Part shown: one piece after another, positions 9,038-18,300 of the stretch
How the letters are laid out: the number at the start of each line of letters is the position of its first letter
How positions within the stretch are numbered: position 1 is the stretch's first letter
Assembly: GCF_000515415.1 (NCBI RefSeq)
Contig: NZ_KI911783.1
Location: 7,984,964 to 8,048,963, forward strand
DNA from: Bradyrhizobium sp. WSM1417
GTDB taxonomy: Bacteria; Pseudomonadota; Alphaproteobacteria; Rhizobiales; Xanthobacteraceae
DNA length: 64,000 bases
Direction of reading: 5' to 3'
Translations under genes and position numbers: made by a program
The notes under the pieces: model-generated
The model's input: the letters and a program-made list of their open reading frames with translations, nothing else
Databases searched by the model: none
Told to the model about the DNA's origin: nothing

Positions 9038-11407
9038 ATGCTTGACTATAACCAGCCGATAGACCGGGCCAGACCGGAGGCCGCGCAGCAGCGGCCTCTG
9101 GCCGGTTTCAACGTGCTGGAGCTCGTCAATCTGCTCTGGCGGCGGAAGATCGCGATTGCCGTCGCCGCGCTGCTCGGTGCAACGGTCGCCGTCACCGTGG
9201 GCAAAAGCCTGACGCCCCGCTACACCGCCACCGCACAGCTCTATGTCGACCCGCGCGAACTTCAGCTCGTCGATCGCGAGCTGACGCCTCGCGCGCAGGA
9301 CGTATCCGGCATGTCGATGGTGGTCGAGAGCCAGGCGCGCCTGATCACCTCCAACAGCGTGCTGCTCCAGGTGATCCAGCAGGCCGACCTGGACAAGGAT
9401 CCCGAATTCGGCGGCGGCGCCGACGGCAAAGGCGTGATGTCGTCGCTGCTCGGCCTGATCGGCCTTCAGCCCCACGCGCCCTCCGCCACGGAAAAGAAGG
9501 AAGTGCAGCTCGCTGCCCTCGAGGCGCTGAACCGGCACATCACGATCCGCAAGACCGAGAAGAGCTTCATCGTCGACATCGAGGTCTGGTCGACCGATCC
9601 GGCGAAAGCGGCGATGCTCGCCAACACGCTGACCAGCGCCTACCTCGCGGAATCCCGCAACTCGCAGGCGTCCGCCGCGCGGCGCGCCACCAACGATCTC
9701 TCCGGCCGCCTGAAGGAGCTGCGCGAGCGGCTGCGCAACGCCGAGACCGTGCTCGCGACCTACAAGGCCCAGAACAATTTCGTCGGCACGCAAGATGCGC
9801 TGATCAGCGACCAGCAGCTTTCCGCCAGCAACCAGCGGCTTTCCGCCGCGCGCGCCGCGACGATGGATGCGCAGGCGCGCCTCGACCAGATCGAGGCGAG
9901 CCGACGCACCACGGCAGATGCAGGCGCGAACTCGGAGGCGCTGCAATCGCCGACCATCGCGAACCTGCGCGCGCAATATGCCGACGCACGCAAGAAATAT
10001 GCGGAGCAGGCCGGCGAACTCGGCCCGCGTCATCCGGCGCTGCGCCAGACCGAGAAGCAGGTCGAGGATCTCAAGCGCACCATCAACGAAGAGATCGACC
10101 GCTTCGCCCAGTCCGCCAAGAACGATTTGACGCGCGCCCGCGACTTTGAAGCCTCGCTCAGCCGGGCGCTGGAGGCACAGAAGCGGCAGAGCGTCCAGCT
10201 CAGCCAGGCCGCCGTGCGCCTGCGCGAGCTCGAGCGCGAAGCCGATGCCAGCCGTGACGTCTATCAATCCTTCCTCAAGCGTTCGCGCGAGACCGAGGAG
10301 CAGGAGACGCTGAACACCTCGGCGGCCCGAATCATCGGCGAAGCGACGGTGCCGCAACGGCGCTCGTTCCCGCCGGCGATGAGCCTGTTCGCCATGATCG
10401 GTTTCATCTTCGGCGCAATCGCTGCATCGGGCTGGTTCGTCGCGGCCGAACTGCTGCTCGCCGGTGCGGTCGCGCCGGCGCCGGCCCGTCCCAATCGCAC
10501 TCCGTTGCCGCAAGCTCCGCGAGTTCCAGAGCCTTCGCGAACGGCGGAGACCGCCCGGGCCCAGCCGGTCTCGCGAGCCCCGGAAGTCGCGGAGGCACTG
10601 CCGGAACTCGCCGCCCCGCCGCTGCAACCTTCGATGGTCGAAAAGCCCCTGATCGAAAAGCCGCTGATCGCGCGGCTGCAGGAGGCCGACGTCATCCACA
10701 CGCTCGGCGCCATTCTCGCCACCGGCGGCGGCATAGATCTCACCCGGCTGGGCTGGCCAACGCTGCGCCCCGGCTTTCCACTGACGACGCTGCTCAACGC
10801 CTGGCGCGACATGCGCGCTACGGCGGCCCGGCGCGCCGGCGGAAAGACAATGCCGGTCATCGCGCTCGTCGATGCCAGCGAGACCACCGGGCGCAGCGTG
10901 ACGGCGCTGAATTTCGCGCTCGCGGCCGCGCGCGACGGCGCCCGGGTGCTGATGATCGACGCCGACCATCAGGCGCACTCGCTCTCGAACAAGGTCAACC
11001 GTCCCCGCAAGAGCGAGCCGAGCAAGGTCGGATGGCTTTCGATCGGCAGCAAGGCCGCACGCGAGATCAAGACACTCAACGGCATCTCGGTATTGCCGGC
11101 CGTCGAAGGCGACGCTGGCAAGGCCACTGACGCCATCCGCAAGGCCATCGAGCAGGCGCGCTCCGCCGGCGGCTATGATCTCGTGATCCTCGACGGCCCC
11201 GCGGCGCCACTCACGGCCGGCAGCCGTAAGCTGCTTGATGATGCCGACGCGCTGGTGGCGGTGCTGCCGACCAGCCTCGACATCAACGACGGCCTGGAAG
11301 AGATATTGGGCACGCTCGGCCGCGCCGAACGCAAGCTCGTCGGCGTCGTGCTCGACGAACTCACCCCTATGGCCCAAGCTCGCCAACGAGGCAGACAATA
11401 TGCTTGA
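9038..11407 (+). CDS. Wzc/ExoP-like polysaccharide co-polymerase with degenerate BY-kinase domain
   Basis: A 789-residue inner-membrane protein. The Wzz-type chain-length domain begins after a short cytosolic N-terminus and one membrane helix at about 38-57. It is followed by a long coiled-coil periplasmic part (GumC-like, about 190-430) and a second helix at about 450-475. The cytosolic C-terminus from about residue 605 is a ParA/BY-kinase fold with Walker A' (LMIDADH, about 638) and Walker B (LVILDGP, about 715). The P-loop reads DASETTGRSV where a kinase has GxxxxGKS/T, so the invariant lysine is replaced by arginine. The usual C-terminal tyrosine cluster is absent, with one Tyr near the end. 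It probably controls chain length or export without tyrosine kinase activity. The stop overlaps the start of the next gene by 8 bases. Confidence 0.92.
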   Translation: MLDYNQPIDRARPEAAQQRPLAGFNVLELVNLLWRRKIAIAVAALLGATVAVTVGKSLTPRYTATAQLYVDPRELQLVDRELTPRAQDVSGMSMVVESQARLITSNSVLLQVIQQADLDKDPEFGGGADGKGVMSSLLGLIGLQPHAPSATEKKEVQLAALEALNRHITIRKTEKSFIVDIEVWSTDPAKAAMLANTLTSAYLAESRNSQASAARRATNDLSGRLKELRERLRNAETVLATYKAQNNFVGTQDALISDQQLSASNQRLSAARAATMDAQARLDQIEASRRTTADAGANSEALQSPTIANLRAQYADARKKYAEQAGELGPRHPALRQTEKQVEDLKRTINEEIDRFAQSAKNDLTRARDFEASLSRALEAQKRQSVQLSQAAVRLRELEREADASRDVYQSFLKRSRETEEQETLNTSAARIIGEATVPQRRSFPPAMSLFAMIGFIFGAIAASGWFVAAELLLAGAVAPAPARPNRTPLPQAPRVPEPSRTAETARAQPVSRAPEVAEALPELAAPPLQPSMVEKPLIEKPLIARLQEADVIHTLGAILATGGGIDLTRLGWPTLRPGFPLTTLLNAWRDMRATAARRAGGKTMPVIALVDASETTGRSVTALNFALAAARDGARVLMIDADHQAHSLSNKVNRPRKSEPSKVGWLSIGSKAAREIKTLNGISVLPAVEGDAGKATDAIRKAIEQARSAGGYDLVILDGPAAPLTAGSRKLLDDADALVAVLPTSLDINDGLEEILGTLGRAERKLVGVVLDELTPMAQARQRGRQYA

Positions 11408-12206
11408 GCGCCGCATCAATCTCGATGGCCGGGCCGCGACCGCCGACGTGCCGCGGATCACCATCGGCGGCCTTCGCATGGCCGCGCTCGACCTGGAAGC
11501 GACCGCAGATTTCATGATCGAGGCGACCGATCCGCGCCATCGCATCGGCCGTCCGCTGCACCTGACCTCGGCCAATGGCGAGGTGCTGGCGCGGTGCTCG
11601 ACCGAACCGGAGACCGAGCGCCTGTTCCGCGGCGCCGACCTCATCAACGCCGACGGCCAGCCGCTGGTGGCGGCGTCCAGGCTGCAATCCTGGTTTCCGC
11701 TGCCCGAGCGCGTCGCCACGACGGACCTGTTTCACGTCGTCGCGCGCAAGGCTGAAGCGGTCGGCCGCACCTTCTACATGTTCGGCGCCAGCGAGGACGA
11801 GAACGCCGCTGCGGTCGAGAACGTCCGGAAGATGTATCCAAACCTCAAGATCGTCGGCTACAGCCACGGTTATCTCCGAGGCGATGCGCTGCGCGCGAAG
11901 GTCGACGAGATCAACGCGCTCGCGCCGGATTATCTCTGGGTTGCGCTGGGCGTGCCAAACGAGCAGGCGTTCGTCGAGGAATTCACCCCGCATCTCACCA
12001 ATGTCGGCGTCATCAAGACATCCGGCGGCCTGTTCAACTTCTTGTCGGGCAGCCGCGCGCGCGCGCCGCGATGGATGCAGAAGATCGGCCTGGAATGGGC
12101 CTGGCGCACCTTGCTCGAGCCCCGCCGCCTGTTCTGGCGTTATTTGACCACCAACCCTCGCGCCATCTATCTGCTGTTCAGCCGCAACCGGCCCTTCAAT
12201 CGGTGA
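11400..12206 (+). CDS. WecG/TagA/CpsF family glycosyltransferase
   Basis: A 268-residue GT26-family enzyme. Recognisable elements are LTSANGEVLARC, the catalytic-acid region LINADGQPLVAAS, a GASEDENAAAV Rossmann-like loop, LAPDYLWVALGVPNEQAF and TSGGLFNFLSG. The basic-aromatic C-terminus (WRTLLEPRRLFWRY) is the membrane-attachment tail of this family. WecG and TagA transfer N-acetylmannosamine-type sugars to undecaprenyl-linked acceptors, the second committed step of a repeat unit. ATG 11400 lies inside the end of the co-polymerase gene (8-base overlap) with GAGG upstream, so the two are probably translationally coupled. Confidence 0.92.
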   Translation: MLERRINLDGRAATADVPRITIGGLRMAALDLEATADFMIEATDPRHRIGRPLHLTSANGEVLARCSTEPETERLFRGADLINADGQPLVAASRLQSWFPLPERVATTDLFHVVARKAEAVGRTFYMFGASEDENAAAVENVRKMYPNLKIVGYSHGYLRGDALRAKVDEINALAPDYLWVALGVPNEQAFVEEFTPHLTNVGVIKTSGGLFNFLSGSRARAPRWMQKIGLEWAWRTLLEPRRLFWRYLTTNPRAIYLLFSRNRPFNR

Positions 12207-12484
12207 GTTGAGAACGATACCGCCGCCGGTTATCAGCCCCGCCTGCGCTATGTCAGCGCCAGCGGCGCCGGTATTGCGCCTTGCGGGCCGGGCTCATAAG
12301 CGGCTAAAGAGACTGTCACAGTCGGCGTCGGCAACTTTCCCGGCCGCCGCATGTTTTGTATGTCGCTGACACGAGCGGCAAATCAGCTCAGCCAATAGCG
12401 CGAGCCAGCTTTTCACAGCGAAGGCCACGATCGAGTCCGCGCATCGGCCTGCTTTCAGGCGCGACCCAAGGGAGCACGGAACGA

Positions 12485-12826
12485 ATGCATCAGGCCGCAA
12501 GCCTGCAATTCGAGCGCATGATGGACGAGCTCGTCCTCTGGCATGCCGTGCCGGAGGACGAACGATCGCCGGCCCCTGCCTGGTGGTGGGGTCCAGCGAT
12601 GGCGGTGCTCGACACGCACGAGCCGATGCGGCAGGCATGGTGTCTTGAGCTCGGCCTTGGCGACGGCGCGAGCTTTGCCGAAGGAGCACATGTCCTTATC
12701 ACGCTCTTCGCTGAACAAACCTCGCTTCCCTGGCCGGATGATTTTCCACGCAAGACGGAGATCAGGGACGAGGACGTCCGCGAGCTGCACCCGCAGCCAT
12801 CAGACGACAGCGCTTTTCAGCCGTAG
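12485..12826 (+). CDS. Small hypothetical protein
   Basis: A 113-residue soluble protein starting MHQAASLQFERMMDELVLW, with AWWWGPAMAVLD in the middle and a charged C-terminus. ATG 12485 has a GGGAG ribosome-binding site 10-14 bases upstream, and codon use looks coding from there on, not before. I do not recognise a family, signal peptide or membrane segment. It overlaps the 3' end of the convergent GGDEF-EAL gene by 27 bases. Confidence 0.55.
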   Translation: MHQAASLQFERMMDELVLWHAVPEDERSPAPAWWWGPAMAVLDTHEPMRQAWCLELGLGDGASFAEGAHVLITLFAEQTSLPWPDDFPRKTEIRDEDVRELHPQPSDDSAFQP

Positions 12827-15800
12827 CGCCGCGGCCTCGGTAGCGGCATAGTCCCGCTCCGGCTGCAGCGGCGGCGCGCCGGGCAGCTGCATCGGCCGCA
12901 GCAGCTCGGCCATCTGCCGCGCCGGTATCGGCTTGGAGATCAGGAAGCCCTGCATCTCGTCGCAGCCATGGGCGCGCAGGAACGCCTCCTGTTCGGCGTT
13001 CTCGACGCCTTCCGCCACGACGGTCATGCCGAGCGCCTTGCCCATGCTGATGATCGCCTGCGCGATCGCCTGATCCTCCGCATCCTGCGGCAAGTCGCGC
13101 ACGAAGGAGCGGTCGATCTTGATGGTGTCGATCGGAAAATGCTTCATCAGCGACATCGACGAATAGCCGGTGCCGAAATCGTCGATCGCCAGGCGAATGC
13201 CGCGGCTCTGGATGGCGTCGAGCACCTTGATCGCACGTCCGACATTGCGCATCATCATGCTCTCGGTGACTTCGAGCTGGAGCAGAACCGGCGACATGCC
13301 GCTTGCAGCGAGCGCCTCGTCGACGTCCTGCAAGAGATGCTCGTCGACAAACTGGCGCGGCGACAGGTTCACCGCCATCGACACCGGCAACAAGCCGCGT
13401 CGCTGCCAGGCCATGGCCTGAGCGCAGGCCTCCTTCATTACCCAGCGGCCGATCGGCACGATCAGTCCGGTTTCCTCCGCTAGCGGGATGAACTGCGCCG
13501 GTGAGATATTGCCGAGATCGGGATGCGTCCAGCGCAGCAGGGCTTCCACGCCCGTGATCTGGCCGGTCACCATGTCCACCTTGGGCTGGTAGTTCAAAGT
13601 GAACTGATCCCGCTCCAGCGCCCGGCGCAGCGCGCTCTCCAGCGACAGCCGCTCGATCGACTGCGTCTTCACTTCCTTCGAGAAGAAGCGATAGCCGTTC
13701 TTGCCATCCTCCTTGGCGAGATACATCGCCATGTCGGCGTTCTTGGTCAGCGTCAGCGCGTCGGAGCCGTTGGTTGGATACATCGCGATGCCGATCGAGG
13801 CCGTGGTGTGGCACTCATGCCCGGCTAGCTGCATGGGTTCGGCAAGCGCCGTCAACAGCTCGTTCGCGATGCGCTGGACGTCATCGATCTCGCCGCATCG
13901 ATCGAGGATCACCACGAACTCGTCGCCGCCGAGCCGCGCCACCACGTCGCTTGCGCGCAGCGCACCACGCAGCCGGTTGGCCACTTCGAGCAGGAGCAGA
14001 TCGCCGGCCTCGTGGCCCAGCGAATCGTTGATGACCTTGAAACGATCGAGGTCGATGAACAGCACCGCAAAGCGGTGATCGTGGCGCTGCGCTTCGTCGA
14101 TCGCCTGATGCAGCAGCGCGTTGAAGGTCTCTCGGTTCGGCAGGTCGGTCAGGCTGTCGTGCGAAGCGAGGTATTCGATCCGCTCGTCGGCCTCGTTTTT
14201 CTCGTCGGCCCGGTCGAAATTCTCCATCGCGAAGGAGACGTTGTCGGCGAGGCGCTGCAACAGCTCAACGAACTCGGCCGTGAAGGTGCCCGGCTCGGTG
14301 GACATGTAGATCATGACGCCGACGGCCTGATCGTGCGCGACGAGCGGAAAAGCCGCGCCCGACCGAGCGCCGTCGTTGCGGACGATGTTATGAAAGGCGC
14401 GGACGCGATCGTCGTTGAGATAATCGTTGCTGATGCAGGGCTGGCGTGTGCGGAACGCCGTGCCGCTCATCCCGCGCCCTTCGGGACGTTCGGGGTCGAT
14501 TGACAGGCGGACATTGCGCGTGGTGTCAGACGATGGTCCGGCGCTCGACACGATCTCCAGTTGGTCGCTGTCGGCCCTCGCAAGCGCAATGGTTGTCGAG
14601 GTGAACTTGGCGCCATTCGAGGCGGCAAGGCAGACGAGGTCGAACAGTTCGGCGCGCGACTTCGCCCGCATGATCGCCTCGTTGGTGGCGCTCAGCGACG
14701 CAAACATCCGCGTCAGGCGTTCCTTCTGCGCCTCGGTGCGGGCCTTCTCCTCCGCACGTTCGAAATTGTCGAGGGCGAAAGACACGTTTTCAGCCAAGCG
14801 CCCGAGCAGCTCGACCAGATCGGGTGTAAACGTATTCTCTTCGGGTGCGAGGAAAAGCAGGATGCCAATCGGCTCCTGGCCGGCTCTCAGCAGTGGGAAG
14901 CTGGCAGCAGCCCGGGTTCCATCCTCGATCGCCTTGGAATGCCAGTGCACCGATCGCGGATCATTCAGATAATCGTTGATGACACTGGCCCGGCGGGTCC
15001 GCAGCGAAATCCCTATGATTCCCCGGCCCTCAGGATGGTCAGCTGAAACACGACAGGTGCGTCCCACCATTCGTTCCTGGAGGCGTCCCCTCACGGCGAC
15101 CACCCGGACGAGTTCACTTTTGTCGTCCAAAATGCCGATTGTCGCGGAGGCGAATACGCCGCCGAGCACGGCTGCCTGGCACGCCCCTTCGAACAGCTCC
15201 TCGCGCGTCTTGGCGCGCATGATGGCCTCGTTCGTTGCGCTCAGCGCCTCGAACATGCCGCTCAACCTGTCACGCTGCCTGTCGGCCTTCGCCTTCTCGT
15301 CGGCACGGTCGAAGTTCTCCAACGCGAAAGCGACATTGGCCTGGAGCTTGCGCAACAGCTCGACGAATTCGTCCGTGAAAGTGCCGCACTCGGGCGAATT
15401 GAACAGGAATACGCCTTCGACGCTGTCGCCGTTGAACAGCGGCATCGCGGTTGAGGACCTAATGCCATTGCGACGCGCGCTGGCGTGCCAAGGCTCGAGG
15501 CGGGCGTCTGCCAGGACGTCGTTGCTGACACAGGGCCGCCGCGTCCGGAACGCGGTGCCGGTCAGCCCGCGTCCTTCCGGCTCCTTGTCGCTGACCGAGA
15601 GTCTGAAGGATCGCACTTCTTCGGCGTTCGGTCCGAAGGACGCGACAACACGAAGCAGTCCCGCATCGCGGTCAAGCAATGCAATGGAGGTCGAGGCGAA
15701 CTTGGCGCCGTGCACCGTGGCTTCGCAAACCAGATCCAACAGTTCGCTGCGCGACCTTGCCCGCAGAATGGCTTCGTTGGTCGCGCTTAGCGCCGCGTAC

Positions 15801-16915
15801 ATGCGCGCCAGCCGATCCTCCTCCAAGGCGATCTGGGCCTTCTCCTTGTCGCGGTCGAAGTTCTCGAGCGCAAAGCACACGTTTTCGGTCATGCGCAGCA
15901 ACAATGCGACGATGCCTTCGTCTTTCGCCCAGGCTTTGCTCACGAAGAAAAACAGCACGCCGATGCTGGTGCCACGCTTGATCAAGGGAGCAGCCACGCA
16001 GGCGACGGCGCCGGCATTGACGTTGGCCTGCTCCCAGGTGGTCCCCTTGGTACGATTGACGAGGTCGTCCTCGACGATCGCTTGCTGGGTCCGGAACACC
16101 TCGCCGGAGATGCCCTTGCCGTAGGGACTCTCCGGATCAATCGAGTAGCGCGACTGTCTGATCAGATCCAGATTATGTCCGGTCGCTGCCACCGGCGTCA
16201 GCCATTCGGAATCCGGCTCGTGCAGCAGAACGAAAGTGGCAAGCGATTTGCCGCTATAAACAGCGGCGTCGCAGACCCGCTGGTACAAGTCCAGTTCAGT
16301 GCTGGCTTGCAGAATTGCTTCGTTCGTCGCACTGAGCGCGCCGAACATGCGGTTGAGCCGCCGCACTGCCCGCTCGCCATCCAGGCGGGCTCCCTCGGTC
16401 GCGAAGCTCTCCAGCGCGTGAGAGATATTGGCCGACATCCGTTCGAACAACGAGACCATCGCCTCGTCGAGCGAGCCGGCGCCCGACCGCGTAACATACA
16501 ACACCCCAATACTGCGTCCCATGCAGACCAGGGGTAGCGCCGCGGCCGCGCCGACACCCGCCGCCACCGCGCCGTTGCGCCATGCCAGCGAACGCGGATC
16601 GTTCAGGAAATCGTTGCTGATGCAGAGCTTCTGGCTGCGGAACGCCTCGCCGCCCACGCCCAGGCCTTCCGGCGTGCCAGCCTGCGTGGTGATCTCGATC
16701 GCGCTCAGCCGCGCCACGTCATCGCCGCGACCAGCGGCAAAGCGAAGCTTATGGCCATCCGGCTCCACAAGGAACACGGCCACGGCCATGAAGTCTCCAC
16801 TCGCAAACCCGGCGTCGCAGACCTTCTGGTACAGCTCATCCGGCGATTTCGCGTAGAGGATCGCTTCGTTGATGGCGCTCAACGCCGCAAAGGTGCGCGC
16901 GAGTGTCGTCGGCAC
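12800..16915 (-). CDS. Five-GAF diguanylate cyclase/phosphodiesterase (GGDEF-EAL)
   Basis: A 1371-residue cytosolic protein without membrane segments. Five tandem GAF units each begin with LSA(T/I)NEAI at residues 12, 194, 376, 558 and 741, an almost exact 182-residue period. Each ends in an alpha-helical ENFDRADEKA-like linker. A GGDEF domain follows, with intact GGDEF at 996-1000 and an RxxD inhibitory site (RASD, 987-990). The EAL domain has EALLRW from 1124, NLSPRQF, EVTES, DDFGTGYSS, KIDRSFV and VVAEGVE, so the phosphodiesterase residues are present. It should make and/or break cyclic di-GMP in response to ligands or redox signals sensed by the GAF array. The GTG start has GGGAG upstream. 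Proximity to the polysaccharide locus is suggestive, but the gene has its own promoter region. Confidence 0.95.
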   Translation of the reverse strand: MPTTLARTFAALSAINEAILYAKSPDELYQKVCDAGFASGDFMAVAVFLVEPDGHKLRFAAGRGDDVARLSAIEITTQAGTPEGLGVGGEAFRSQKLCISNDFLNDPRSLAWRNGAVAAGVGAAAALPLVCMGRSIGVLYVTRSGAGSLDEAMVSLFERMSANISHALESFATEGARLDGERAVRRLNRMFGALSATNEAILQASTELDLYQRVCDAAVYSGKSLATFVLLHEPDSEWLTPVAATGHNLDLIRQSRYSIDPESPYGKGISGEVFRTQQAIVEDDLVNRTKGTTWEQANVNAGAVACVAAPLIKRGTSIGVLFFFVSKAWAKDEGIVALLLRMTENVCFALENFDRDKEKAQIALEEDRLARMYAALSATNEAILRARSRSELLDLVCEATVHGAKFASTSIALLDRDAGLLRVVASFGPNAEEVRSFRLSVSDKEPEGRGLTGTAFRTRRPCVSNDVLADARLEPWHASARRNGIRSSTAMPLFNGDSVEGVFLFNSPECGTFTDEFVELLRKLQANVAFALENFDRADEKAKADRQRDRLSGMFEALSATNEAIMRAKTREELFEGACQAAVLGGVFASATIGILDDKSELVRVVAVRGRLQERMVGRTCRVSADHPEGRGIIGISLRTRRASVINDYLNDPRSVHWHSKAIEDGTRAAASFPLLRAGQEPIGILLFLAPEENTFTPDLVELLGRLAENVSFALDNFERAEEKARTEAQKERLTRMFASLSATNEAIMRAKSRAELFDLVCLAASNGAKFTSTTIALARADSDQLEIVSSAGPSSDTTRNVRLSIDPERPEGRGMSGTAFRTRQPCISNDYLNDDRVRAFHNIVRNDGARSGAAFPLVAHDQAVGVMIYMSTEPGTFTAEFVELLQRLADNVSFAMENFDRADEKNEADERIEYLASHDSLTDLPNRETFNALLHQAIDEAQRHDHRFAVLFIDLDRFKVINDSLGHEAGDLLLLEVANRLRGALRASDVVARLGGDEFVVILDRCGEIDDVQRIANELLTALAEPMQLAGHECHTTASIGIAMYPTNGSDALTLTKNADMAMYLAKEDGKNGYRFFSKEVKTQSIERLSLESALRRALERDQFTLNYQPKVDMVTGQITGVEALLRWTHPDLGNISPAQFIPLAEETGLIVPIGRWVMKEACAQAMAWQRRGLLPVSMAVNLSPRQFVDEHLLQDVDEALAASGMSPVLLQLEVTESMMMRNVGRAIKVLDAIQSRGIRLAIDDFGTGYSSMSLMKHFPIDTIKIDRSFVRDLPQDAEDQAIAQAIISMGKALGMTVVAEGVENAEQEAFLRAHGCDEMQGFLISKPIPARQMAELLRPMQLPGAPPLQPERDYAATEAAALRLKSAVV

Positions 16916-17211
16916 GATCTCAGCTCCCGGGCATTTCTGCCTTTTTTTCCCGGATGACGTTATGACCGCCGATCGCCTAAGTGGTCGTTATTGCGCGCTG
17001 CAAAACGTCGATCAAAGTGAACGAGCTGCAAACAGCTGTCGCGAAACTGTCAAAAGTCGCTGTACTGGATGGCGGTTTCGGCCAAAGACGCGCTCCCTTT
17101 ACGAATTTGCAGCCCTGTATTGGTTTACGGGAGATTGATATCGCCCCGGTGCTTTGAGACGATGGCCTCCAACAAGCACAGCCCGCCAAGGGCGAGACCT
17201 GAGGAAACGCC
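16916..17211. other. 296-base divergent intergenic region
   Basis: It lies between the GAF-GGDEF-EAL gene (minus) and the Ldh-type dehydrogenase gene (plus) and must hold both promoters. I see no convincing ORF, palindrome or consensus promoter in it. Confidence 0.4.
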
Positions 17212-18264
17212 ATGCCGATCGTCCGGGCCGACCGCCTCACGCGCATCAGTGCCGCGCTGCTTCGTGCCGCCGGGGCTTCCGAGGAAGAGGCCGACGCGGT
17301 TGCAAGCGGCTGCGTCAACGCCAATCTCGCCGGCCACGATTCCCACGGCGTGATCGCCATTCCCACCTATGTCGACCGGATCAAGGCCGGCCACATCGTG
17401 CCCGGCGCCAAATGGACTATCGTGCAGGAATCGCCGACGACGACCGTAATCGACGGCCAGTGGGGGTTTGGCTTCCACGTTAACGCCAAGGCGATGGCGC
17501 TGACGATCGAGAAAGCGAAGACGGCGAATGTCGCCGCCTGCACCGTGTTTCGGCAGAGCCATGTCGGCCGCCTCGCCGCATATCCGCTGATGGCGATGCG
17601 CGAAGGCATGATCGGGATCGCAACGGCGGATTCCGGCCGTTCGCCGAAGCATGTGGCGCCGTTCGGTGGCAGGGAGGCACGGCTCGGCACCAATCCGATC
17701 TCGATCGCGGTGCCGTCCGACCTCGATGCGCCCTTCTATCTGGACATGGCGACCTCTGCGGTCGCGGCCGGCAAAGTCCAGCTCGCGGTCGCCCGCGACG
17801 AGGAGATTCCGAGGGGATGGATCATCGACGCCGAGGGACGACACACCACCGATCCGACCCAATACCGCAAGGGCGGCGCGCTGCTGCCGCTCGGCGGCAC
17901 CGAGGGCTACAAGGGCAGCGGGCTCGCCGCCATGGTCGAGGTTCTGTGCGGCCTGCTCACCGGCCTCGGTTTCGGCGTCGAGCCCACGGGCCGGCACAAT
18001 GACGGCTGCTTCATGGCCGTGTTCAACGTCGCCGCGTTTCGCCCGCTGCAGGAGTTCAAGCGCGAGGTCGCCGAGTTCGCACACTATCTCAAATCGACCC
18101 CGCCCTCCGAGGGCAGCAAGGGCGTGTTCTATCCTGGTGAGATCGAGGGCGTGCGCGAGCAGCAGCGCCTGCGCGACGGCATCGAGATCGAGGATGCGAC
18201 CTGGGAAAGACTGCGCGCGCTCGCGCGCGAGTACAGGCTCGATACGGTCCTCGATCTGGCCTGA
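17212..18264 (+). CDS. Ldh family (malate/L-lactate dehydrogenase type) oxidoreductase
   Basis: A 350-residue NAD(P)-dependent dehydrogenase of the Ldh_2 (YiaK/ComC/DpkA) superfamily, unrelated to classical lactate dehydrogenase. The catalytic His lies in NLAGHDSHGVIAIP near residue 45. SHVGRLAAYPLMAM, ATADSGRSPKHVAPFGG and RLGTNPISIAVP are the conserved active-site and cofactor segments. Relatives reduce 2-oxoacids, 2,3-diketogulonate, ureidoglycolate or cyclic imino acids, so the substrate is open. It is the first gene of an apparent operon with an LLM flavin monooxygenase (36 bases on) and an FAH-family hydrolase. Confidence 0.9.
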   Translation: MPIVRADRLTRISAALLRAAGASEEEADAVASGCVNANLAGHDSHGVIAIPTYVDRIKAGHIVPGAKWTIVQESPTTTVIDGQWGFGFHVNAKAMALTIEKAKTANVAACTVFRQSHVGRLAAYPLMAMREGMIGIATADSGRSPKHVAPFGGREARLGTNPISIAVPSDLDAPFYLDMATSAVAAGKVQLAVARDEEIPRGWIIDAEGRHTTDPTQYRKGGALLPLGGTEGYKGSGLAAMVEVLCGLLTGLGFGVEPTGRHNDGCFMAVFNVAAFRPLQEFKREVAEFAHYLKSTPPSEGSKGVFYPGEIEGVREQQRLRDGIEIEDATWERLRALAREYRLDTVLDLA

Positions 18265-18300
18265 CGGATTTCGGCCTGACGCAATTCGGAGAACAGCAGC

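Noticed and set aside
8752..9045. Plus-strand frame of 97 codons upstream of the Wzc-like gene
   Set aside because: Composition changes abruptly to AT-rich promoter-like DNA inside it and no ribosome-binding site or conserved pattern is visible.
8963..11719. 918-codon open frame antisense to the Wzc-like gene
   Set aside because: It has no family resemblance and mirrors a well-supported gene. Long antisense frames are expected where third positions are nearly all G or C.
12762..13814. Second frame of 350 codons on the same strand as the GGDEF-EAL gene
   Set aside because: It is an out-of-frame shadow of the EAL region with low-complexity Arg/Gly/Ala composition.
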